From the NCBI GenBank assembly GCA_036824145.1, contig DAITAT010000046.1, positions 1 through 14,223 of the forward strand: DNA of 14,223 nucleotides, in the 5' to 3' direction. The translations under genes and the position numbers were made by a program. A model generated the notes under the pieces. It was not told where the DNA came from. It saw nothing but the letters and a program-made list of their open reading frames with translations, and did not search any database. This stretch comes from DATMMS01 sp036824145. Lineage in GTDB: Bacteria > Chloroflexota > Dormibacteria > DASZGP01. Shown one piece after another: positions 1-5,093 of the stretch; position 1 is the first letter of the stretch, and every line of letters starts with the position of its first letter.

Positions 1-94
1 TCCCCGAGGTCGACGCCTCTTCGGTGGGCACCGGGGCGCCGGTGTTGCGCTTGGGGCGGCGCCGGAAGGGCCCGCCGCCGCTGGAATGCATCAT
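1..94 (-). CDS. 5' end of an unidentified gene (partial)
   Basis: Reading leftwards from ATG at 94-92, with a second ATG directly after it, the frame stays open to the window edge: 31 codons beginning MMHSSGGGPFRRRPKRN. The visible part is rich in Gly, Arg, Lys and Pro, looks disordered and basic, and has no recognisable domain. A possible -10 box, TAAGTT (104-109, minus strand), lies 9 bases upstream, which would make the transcript nearly leaderless; I see no Shine-Dalgarno sequence. The gene would be divergent from the membrane-protein gene at 183. Too little is present to assign a function, and it may be a chance open frame in GC-rich DNA. Confidence 0.4.
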   Translation of the reverse strand, partial: MMHSSGGGPFRRRPKRNTGAPVPTEEASTSG

Positions 95-170
95 GTCCGG
101 ATCAACTTACCCATAGCACGGTCTATTCACGCTACCGCTGATCGGGCAGGATGGGCACGCAGGCGCGCTT

Positions 171-176
171 TATACT
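171..176 (+). promoter_or_regulatory. -10 box of a leaderless promoter
   Basis: TATACT ends 6 bases before the GTG at 183, so transcription should begin at or next to the start codon. No Shine-Dalgarno sequence precedes the GTG and no clear -35 hexamer is seen. The same TANNNT-N6-start spacing recurs elsewhere in the window, which supports the call. Confidence 0.6.
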
Positions 177-182
177 CGCCGC

Positions 183-599
183 GTGGTGGAGCGGATAACA
201 CCGGGCCAAGCCCTTCGGTTCTTCGCGGTCGGCTACTTGGTCCTAGACCTTCTGCATACCGCCGACCACATCCGCCAGGGCCGGAGCCCTGCCGCTGCGG
301 TCGTAACCCTTGGCCTGCTGAACATCGCTACCGCCCTCGTGGTGATGGTCCTGGTGCTGCGGCGGCACCCGGTCGCACCGCTTGCCGCCGCTGCGTTCGG
401 TACGGCGGCGTTCATCGGGCTGCTTGCGGTCCACGTCGCTCCCTCATGGGGAGTGCTCAGCGACTCGTATCTTCCGCTCCACCTCGACGCTATCTCTTGG
501 CTGAGCGTTGTGGCACTGCTGGTGGCCGCAGCCGGGATGGCCCTGGCCGGGGCCTCGGCGCTCCGATCGCCGACACCTCAAGGACGCCTGGCTACTTAG
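183..599 (+). CDS. Four-helix integral membrane protein, function unknown
   Basis: This 138-residue protein is mostly hydrophobic, with four likely membrane helices near residues 10-28, 38-60, 65-86 and 103-126. Short loops carry polar clusters: LHTADH (24-29) with a following RQG, HVAPSWG (84-90) and SYLPLHLDA (95-103). Histidines and aspartates at helix ends may bind a metal or cofactor, but that is inference. It resembles small uncharacterised membrane proteins common in high-GC Gram-positive bacteria. The GTG start at 183 is chosen because a TATACT -10 box ends 6 bases before it; the GTG at 186 is an alternative. There is no signal peptide distinct from helix 1. It is followed by the fic promoter region and does not look operonic with fic. 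Confidence 0.7.
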   Translation: MVERITPGQALRFFAVGYLVLDLLHTADHIRQGRSPAAAVVTLGLLNIATALVVMVLVLRRHPVAPLAAAAFGTAAFIGLLAVHVAPSWGVLSDSYLPLHLDAISWLSVVALLVAAAGMALAGASALRSPTPQGRLAT

Positions 600-670
600 C
601 CCTCGCTGTCGCTAAGTCGGCCAACGCTAGGTCGACTGCCCGTCTCGCATCCCGCTTGAATCTCGAATCT

Positions 671-700
671 TATGAAAGAATTTGGGCCTATACTTTCATA
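671..700. promoter_or_regulatory. Inverted repeat over the fic promoter (candidate operator)
   Basis: TATGAAAG (671-678) and CTTTCATA (693-700) are perfect 8-base inverted arms with a 14-base spacer. The right arm overlaps the end of the -10 box TATACT (689-694) and stops one base before the predicted transcription start at 701. A bound protein would block RNA polymerase. The Fic protein has a winged-helix-like C-terminus and could be the ligand; this is inference. Confidence 0.5.
689..694 (+). promoter_or_regulatory. -10 box of the fic promoter
   Basis: TATACT lies exactly 6 bases before a GTG at 701, the spacing seen at the other leaderless starts here. No convincing -35 hexamer is found: TTGAAT at 656-661 is too far upstream. 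The box lies inside the inverted repeat 671-700. Confidence 0.5.
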
Positions 701-748
701 GTGATGGGGCTAATGAAACCAAACTTGCATAACGGGTCGTTCCGATGA
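701..748 (+). CDS. Predicted leaderless leader peptide coupled to fic
   Basis: A 15-codon frame starts with GTG at the predicted transcription start and reads MMGLMKPNLHNGSFR (first residue from GTG). Its TGA (746-748) overlaps the fic ATG (745-747) as ATGA. Ribosomes loading on the leaderless 5' end could therefore terminate and restart on fic, which has only a weak SD-like GGGT upstream. The same 4-base overlap joins most gene pairs in the window. The peptide sequence itself shows no domain and no run of one amino acid that would suggest attenuation. It could instead be a chance frame. Confidence 0.4.
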   Translation: MMGLMKPNLHNGSFR

Positions 749-1914
749 AACGAGGCCTTCAAGGCGAGCTCGCCACTGCCGGCCTGGGCTCGGAGCCCTA
801 CGAGGCTTTTGTTCCCAATCCGCTACCACCTGCCCCGGCTCTGGCACTCGACTCCGGCCTCCATGACCTGTTGGAGAAATCCAACCGCGCTCTCGGACGC
901 CTGGATGGAGTCGCCAGTCTCCTCCCAGAACCGGATCTACTGCTGTACTTCTACGTACGGAAGGAAGCGGTCCTCTCGTCGCAGATCGAGGGCACTCAAT
1001 CGTCGCTATCTGACCTCCTCCTGTTCGAGACGGAAGAAGGGAGCTCCACCCCGACGGCTGATGTTCGCGAGGTCTCCAACTACGTCGCGGCCCTGAACCA
1101 TGGCGTCATGCGGATTCGGGAAGGATTTCCGCTCTCGCGGCGGCTGCTGAAGGAAATCCACGGGATTCTCCTTGCTACCGGACGGGGCAGTGACAAGGAC
1201 CCGGGCGAGTTCCGCAAGAGCCAGAACTGGTTAGGCGGAACCCGGGCGGCGACCGCCACTTTTGTCCCTCCGCCGCACGAGAAGCTCCCCGGCCTGCTCA
1301 GCGAGTTCGAAAGGTTCCTTCACGACGACCCGGAACGGACGCCCGTGCTGTTGAAGGCCGCCCTTGCACACGCCCAGTTCGAAACCATCCATCCATTCCT
1401 GGACGGCAACGGGCGAGTCGGTCGCCTCCTGATCACCCTGCTCCTTTGCTCTGAGAGTGCCCTGATAGAGCCCCTGCTCTACCTCAGCCTGCATTTCAAA
1501 ATCAATCGACAGACTTACTACCAGCTGCTCCAGGCTGTGCGTCTCGACGGCGATTGGGAGGCATGGGTGGCGTTCTTCTTGGAAGGGGTCGAGGCGGTGG
1601 CGGACCAGGGCGCGGATACAGCTCGCAGAATCCTTGCTCTCGTGGATTCTGATCGCCAGCGAATTCAAGAACGTCATGGCACGTCGGCGTCTGTGCTGCG
1701 AGTTCACGATCTCCTGCAGCGCCGGCCGTTCGTGTCGATCCCGGACGCCGCCAAACACCTGGGCCTCAGCCAGCCGACAGTGGCGGCTAGTTTCTCCCGT
1801 CTAGTCGATCTAGGAATAGTTGAGGAGCTGACTGGCCAAATGCGAAACCGACGATTCAGCTACGAGCAATATTTCGATTTGCTTGCTGAAGGTACGGAGC
1901 CGATAAGACCTTGA
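745..1914 (+). CDS. Fic family protein adenylyltransferase with winged-helix tail
   Basis: This 389-residue protein has the Fic architecture: an N-terminal Fic_N region (about 20-110), the Fic core (about 130-240) and a C-terminal winged helix (about 313-375). The core holds the full motif HPFLDGNGRVGR (216-227); its His takes the proton from the target hydroxyl and the Asn/Gly loop holds the nucleotide phosphates. Fic enzymes transfer AMP from ATP to Ser, Thr or Tyr of proteins. An inhibitory helix motif, SSQIEG (78-83, the S-x-x-x-E-G pattern), lies N-terminal to the core, so the enzyme should be autoinhibited in cis (class II). The tail has AKHLGLSQPTVAASFSRLVD (336-355), a likely DNA-recognition helix pair. 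The start is supported by the family-typical MKRGL opening. Its stop lies within the vapB promoter region. The target is unknown, and a toxin-like or regulatory role is possible. Confidence 0.9.
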   Translation: MKRGLQGELATAGLGSEPYEAFVPNPLPPAPALALDSGLHDLLEKSNRALGRLDGVASLLPEPDLLLYFYVRKEAVLSSQIEGTQSSLSDLLLFETEEGSSTPTADVREVSNYVAALNHGVMRIREGFPLSRRLLKEIHGILLATGRGSDKDPGEFRKSQNWLGGTRAATATFVPPPHEKLPGLLSEFERFLHDDPERTPVLLKAALAHAQFETIHPFLDGNGRVGRLLITLLLCSESALIEPLLYLSLHFKINRQTYYQLLQAVRLDGDWEAWVAFFLEGVEAVADQGADTARRILALVDSDRQRIQERHGTSASVLRVHDLLQRRPFVSIPDAAKHLGLSQPTVAASFSRLVDLGIVEELTGQMRNRRFSYEQYFDLLAEGTEPIRP

Positions 1915-1916
1915 AC

Positions 1917-1929
1917 CGCTGATCCAGCG
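1917..1929. promoter_or_regulatory. Small inverted repeat upstream of vapB
   Basis: CGCTG-ATC-CAGCG is a perfect 5-base inverted repeat just after the fic stop codon. It lies between a possible -35 (TTGAAC, 1911-1916, spacing 19) and the -10 at 1936. It may be an operator half of the vapBC promoter; the arms are short, so chance is possible. Confidence 0.3.
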
Positions 1930-1931
1930 AA

Positions 1932-1948
1932 GTGCTACCATGTGCTAC
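1932..1948 (+). promoter_or_regulatory. vapB promoter: extended -10 within a 10-base direct repeat
   Basis: GTGCTAC occurs at 1932-1938 and again at 1942-1948, one DNA helical turn apart. The first copy supplies an extended -10 (TGC then TACCAT, 1936-1941) that ends 7 bases before ATG 1949, as for a leaderless mRNA. The repeat could be a binding site for the antitoxin, which is inferred from the usual autoregulation of such operons. Confidence 0.45.
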
Positions 1949-2239
1949 ATGACCAACCGAAGCCAGGTCGGCGTGAGAGAGATCCGGCAGAACCTGAGCG
2001 TCTACCTCGATCGCGTCAAAGCCGGCGAGGCCATTGAGATCACAGAGCGCGGGCAGCCGGTTGCGGTTCTTGGTCCGCTGCCAGAGCGGTCGACGGTCCT
2101 TCAGCGCCTGGTCGCGGAAGGCCGAGCCACAGCACCAACCGCGAGTCGCAGCACGCTGGGTCCCCCGCTGCGAATCCGGCTCCGGGGCGGGCAGTCGATG
2201 CAACAAATACTCGATTACATGAAAGAGGACCGCCTCTGA
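1949..2239 (+). CDS. vapB: Type II antitoxin, Phd/YefM (VapB-like)
   Basis: This 96-residue protein begins MTNRSQVGVREIRQNLSVYL, the standard Phd/YefM DNA-binding and dimerisation opening, followed by a GEAIEITERGQPVAVLGP strand-turn-strand. The C-terminal half (from about residue 50) is Arg-rich and likely wraps the toxin. I prefer ATG 1949 over ATG 1940, because 1949 follows the -10 box by 7 bases and matches the family N-terminus; 1940 would add only three residues. Antitoxins of this type neutralise the partner PIN nuclease and repress their own operon. It overlaps vapC by 4 bases (CTGA). Confidence 0.85.
   Translation: MTNRSQVGVREIRQNLSVYLDRVKAGEAIEITERGQPVAVLGPLPERSTVLQRLVAEGRATAPTASRSTLGPPLRIRLRGGQSMQQILDYMKEDRL
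2224..2229 (+). promoter_or_regulatory. Ribosome binding site deciding the vapC CTG start
   Basis: AGAGGA lies within the end of vapB and stops 6 bases before the CTG at 2236. This is suitable SD spacing for that codon and for no other start nearby. Confidence 0.5.
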
Positions 2240-2655
2240 GCGGCGTCGCTTACATCGAGTCTTCGGCGATCCTAAAGCTCGTGCTACATGAGGCGGAGAG
2301 CGATGCACTAAACCGGGAGCTGGAACGCTGGGAAGAGTGGATCTCTTGCTCGATCGCCCAAGCCGAGGTGTTGCGCGCTTCCCGCCTAGCCGCTTCACAG
2401 CCACAGCGTGCTCCCGACGATCGGCTCGTAGAGAGGGCAGAGCGAGTGCTGCGGCGAATAGGCCTCATCGACGCCGATTCTTCGTTGTTAGACTCCGCGT
2501 CGCGCGTGGATCCGGTACGGCTACGAACGCTGGACGCCATCCACCTCGCAGCGGCGCTGTCGTTGGGCGATGAGGTGGGGGCGATGTTTACATACGACCG
2601 TCGGCTGGCTGACGCCGCGCGCAAATACGGCCTCGAGATCCTAAGCCCGGCTTAG
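2236..2655 (+). CDS. vapC: VapC-type PIN-domain ribonuclease toxin, CTG start
   Basis: This is a 139-residue PIN domain if read from CTG 2236. Acidic residues at the PIN active-site positions are Glu8 (in VAYIESSAILKLV), Glu44 (in SIAQAEVLRASR), Asp100 (in RTLDAIHLAAAL) and Asp121 (in FTYDRRLADAA). VapC toxins cleave RNA using metal ions held by these residues. There is no ATG, GTG or TTG in frame near the true N-terminus; the next is GTG 2281, which would delete the first strand and Glu8. CTG 2236 overlaps the vapB stop as CTGA and has AGAGGA 6 bases upstream. Glu instead of Asp at position 8 occurs in part of this family. The gene is convergent with the end of the hut operon, 13 bases away. 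Confidence 0.85.
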   Translation: MSGVAYIESSAILKLVLHEAESDALNRELERWEEWISCSIAQAEVLRASRLAASQPQRAPDDRLVERAERVLRRIGLIDADSSLLDSASRVDPVRLRTLDAIHLAAALSLGDEVGAMFTYDRRLADAARKYGLEILSPA

Positions 2656-2668
2656 CCCACATTGCGGC

Positions 2669-2977
2669 CTAGCCGCTGTTGTAGCCCGTCCACTTGCTGC
2701 CGTCCCAGTAGCGCAGCCGCGCCTTCTTCCATGGGTCCGCGTACCAGCCTGGCGGGGTGCCGCGCCGCTTGGCACCGGTGCGGCCATGCTTCGCGGCTGC
2801 CAGTGAGGTGTAGTACAGCCCGGTGCCGGGCACGCCGACGGTGGTGCGGACCCCGGTCCGGCCAAGAGTGACGTGCGCCCCCCGGACGCCCACCGACGCG
2901 CTGACGCCGCGCTTGCTGAAGTTGAGGCGCAGCCCCGGCAAGATCTGCTTGCGCCGGTAGAACCGGAGGTATCCCAT
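2669..2977 (-). CDS. DUF4236 + DUF2510 small protein, last gene of the hut operon
   Basis: This 102-residue protein has two recognisable modules: DUF4236 at about 2-57 (LRFYRRKQILPGLRLNFSKR, then the Gly-rich repeats GVSASVG, HVTLGRTGVRTTVGVPGTG) and DUF2510 at about 75-98 (PPGWYADPWKKARLRYWDG then SKWTG). Neither domain has an assigned function; DUF2510 is usually found at the ends of actinobacterial membrane or secreted proteins. The gene's ATG shares its A with the hutI stop (TGATG), so it is probably translated by coupling to hutI. No membrane helix or signal peptide is visible. It is not a known part of histidine catabolism. Confidence 0.8.
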   Translation of the reverse strand: MGYLRFYRRKQILPGLRLNFSKRGVSASVGVRGAHVTLGRTGVRTTVGVPGTGLYYTSLAAAKHGRTGAKRRGTPPGWYADPWKKARLRYWDGSKWTGYNSG

Positions 2978-4194
2978 CAGCCGCCGGCTCCCGAGATGAC
3001 TTCGCCGCGCCGCACCGTGGTGGCAACGCCGCCAGAGCCGAGGTGGTAGGCGATGTCGAGCCAGCGATCGCTTTCCAGGATTGCCAGGTCGCAGTGGGCG
3101 CCGACCCGGAGCACCCCTCGGTCGCCGAGCTGCAGCGCCGCCGCGCCACCCGAGGTCGCCGCGACGAGGGCCTCGGCCGGGGTCAGGCCGGCGAGCGCCA
3201 CCGCCAGCGAGACCATCAGGGGCATCGACTCGGTGTTGCTGGTGCCGGGGTTGCAGTCGGTGGCGATGGCGACGGTCACACCGGCGTCGAGGAGCCGGCG
3301 GCCGGGTGGAGGCGGACCCCCCAGGGTCAGCGCGGCCCCGGGCAGGATCACGCCGACGACCCCGGCGGCTGCGAGCGCCCGCATGTCGTCGTCCGACGCA
3401 TGCTCGAGATGGTCGGCGCTGGCGGCTGCAAGCCGAGCCGCCAGCGCCGCGCCGCCGCTGTGGCTGAGCTGCTCGGTGTGGATCTTGAGCCGCAGCCCGG
3501 CGGCCTTGGCCGCGACCAGGAACCGCTCGCACTCTTCGACCGAGAAGGCGCCGGTCTCGCAGAAGCAGTCGGCGAAGCGCGCGCGGGGTGCGGCGTGAGG
3601 GAGGTCCTGCTCGATGACGCGGTCGAGGAAGGCGGCCCGGTCGCCTGGCGGCGCGGCGTGCAGCGGCAGGTAGGTAGCGACCACGTCGGGGAGGCCGGGC
3701 TCCCGGCCGAGCCGGTCGGCGGCTTCGAGCTGGCCCATTTCCGCATCGCGGTCCAGCCCGTATCCGCTCTTGATCTCGACGGTCGTGGTGCCCTCGCGCG
3801 CCATCAGTTCCAGTCGAGGCCGCGCCGCTGCCACCAGCTCGTCGACGGTGCCGGCTGCGGTGGCGCGTACGGTCGAGACGATCCCACCGCCGGCCGCGGC
3901 GATCTCTTCGTAGGTCGCCCCCGCAGCGCGCTGCGCATACTCGTCGGCCCGGTCGCCGAGCCAGACCGCGTGGGTGTGGCAATCGACAAAGCCCGGCGCC
4001 ACCGCCGCGCCCCCCGCGTCGATCTCCCGCGCCCCGGTTCCCTCTAGAAGGTCCGACGCGGGTCCCACGTAGGTGATCACCCCGTCTGTTGCCGCCAGCG
4101 CGGCGTCCCGGATGACGCCGGGGGCCTCGCCTTGGGCCGGGTCGCAGGTGACCAGCTCGCCGATGTTGTGGACGACGAGGTCAGCGCCGCTCAC
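2977..4194 (-). CDS. hutI: Imidazolonepropionase
   Basis: This 405-residue amidohydrolase-family enzyme hydrolyses 4-imidazolone-5-propanoate to N-formimino-L-glutamate, step 3 of histidine degradation, in the cytoplasm. The metal-site HTH lies at 73-75 (GFVDCHTHAVWLGDR). IKSGYGLD is at 141-148, LHAAPP at 178-183, IHTEQLSHSGG at 238-248, DHLEH at 261-265, and TDCNPGTSNTESMP at 312-325 carries the conserved Asp. Length is normal for the family. The GTG start at 4194 overlaps the hutG stop (GTGA). The stop overlaps the start of the DUF4236 gene. Confidence 0.96.
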   Translation of the reverse strand: MSGADLVVHNIGELVTCDPAQGEAPGVIRDAALAATDGVITYVGPASDLLEGTGAREIDAGGAAVAPGFVDCHTHAVWLGDRADEYAQRAAGATYEEIAAAGGGIVSTVRATAAGTVDELVAAARPRLELMAREGTTTVEIKSGYGLDRDAEMGQLEAADRLGREPGLPDVVATYLPLHAAPPGDRAAFLDRVIEQDLPHAAPRARFADCFCETGAFSVEECERFLVAAKAAGLRLKIHTEQLSHSGGAALAARLAAASADHLEHASDDDMRALAAAGVVGVILPGAALTLGGPPPPGRRLLDAGVTVAIATDCNPGTSNTESMPLMVSLAVALAGLTPAEALVAATSGGAAALQLGDRGVLRVGAHCDLAILESDRWLDIAYHLGSGGVATTVRRGEVISGAGG

Positions 4195-5093
4195 CGCAAG
4201 CGTTTGGTCAGCCCGGCGCAGAAGGCCAGGAACACCGCCGCCGTCACCCGCAGGGTGATCCCGGCCACGTCAGCCGCCGCATCGACTTCGACAAAGTCGA
4301 CCGCCCGCACCGCGGGGTCGGCCCCCAGGATGTAGGCAGCCTCCAGCACGTCGGGCGGTCGCAGCCCGCCGGGCAGGCTGGCCGGGCACGCGGGGGCGAA
4401 GGCGCGGTCGAGGACATCGATATCGATATCGGCATAGATGTCGGTGACGTTCTCGACTCGGAGGTCGGCCAGCACGTGGTGCAGGGTCGCCGCCATGCCC
4501 TCGGCGCGCACCTCGTCGGCGGTGCGGACGTCGATCCCCTGCGCCAGCGCCCAGGCGGCGTGGTCCTCGTGGTTGGCGAAGCCACGGATGCCGATCTGGG
4601 CGATGCGGCTCGCAGGCAGGCCGTCGGTGATCAGGCCGCGGACCGGGCTGCCGTTGCTGGCGCCGTCGTCGAGGGGTCGGCAGTCGTGATGGGCGTCGAG
4701 CGTCAGCAGTCCCCAGCTTTCGCCGAGTCCGCGGTGGGCGGCGCCCGCCATCGCCGGTCGGGTCAGGGAGTTGTCGCCGCCAAAAACGGCGACCACCGGG
4801 GCGCGCTTGAAGGCGTCCGCCACGGCGGCTTGGATGCGCCCGTGCGCCGCCGTCGCGTCAGGGTCGGCGTCGTCACCCTCGATGTCGCCGAGGTCGACCA
4901 CGCGCAAGTCTTCGAGCTGGACGTTGTGGTCCCCGTCCCAGGTCGAGAAGCGCTCCAGGGCGGCACGAATCGCCGGCGGTGTCGTGTGCGCGCTGGTCAG
5001 GCTGATCGAGGCGCGGTGGATGGGCGCGCCCAGCACGGCGAGGTCGGGCAGCCCCTGCGGGGTGCCGCGGGAGAGCCACTCGCGCGCGTTCAA
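4191..5093 (-). CDS. hutG: Formimidoylglutamase (arginase/ureohydrolase family)
   Basis: This 300-residue ureohydrolase is expected to cleave N-formimino-L-glutamate into glutamate and formamide, ending the pathway. The dinuclear manganese motifs are DAHHD (133-137) and DIDIDVLD (222-229; Asp224, Asp226 and Asp229 form DxDxxD). The first metal motif is GGDNS (105-109), where most arginase-family enzymes have GGDHS, so one usual ligand is Asn here. SNGSPVRGL (146-154) and the PGG after the Asp cluster fit the formimidoylglutamase group. The start is TTG at 5093, overlapping the hutU stop (TTGA); the frame opens MNAREWLSRG. The hut context makes formiminoglutamate the likely substrate; agmatinase-type activity is less likely. 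Confidence 0.9.
   Translation of the reverse strand: MNAREWLSRGTPQGLPDLAVLGAPIHRASISLTSAHTTPPAIRAALERFSTWDGDHNVQLEDLRVVDLGDIEGDDADPDATAAHGRIQAAVADAFKRAPVVAVFGGDNSLTRPAMAGAAHRGLGESWGLLTLDAHHDCRPLDDGASNGSPVRGLITDGLPASRIAQIGIRGFANHEDHAAWALAQGIDVRTADEVRAEGMAATLHHVLADLRVENVTDIYADIDIDVLDRAFAPACPASLPGGLRPPDVLEAAYILGADPAVRAVDFVEVDAAADVAGITLRVTAAVFLAFCAGLTKRLR

Noticed and set aside
86..748. Long plus-strand frame covering the membrane-protein gene and the fic upstream region
   Set aside because: The 183-599 frame is clearly membrane-protein-like and has its own promoter. Only the last 15 codons of this frame (701-748) may be real, as a leader peptide.
2664..2676. GCGGC-CTA-GCCGC hairpin between vapC and the DUF4236 gene as a terminator
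   Set aside because: Only five base pairs, overlaps a stop codon and has no U-run on either strand; too weak to list.
3043..4047. Plus-strand frame of 334 codons opposite hutI
   Set aside because: Antisense shadow; low-complexity translation and no start signal.
4415..4436. Palindromic GATATC-rich run as a binding site
   Set aside because: It encodes the DIDID metal motif of HutG; the repetition follows from alternating Asp and Ile codons.
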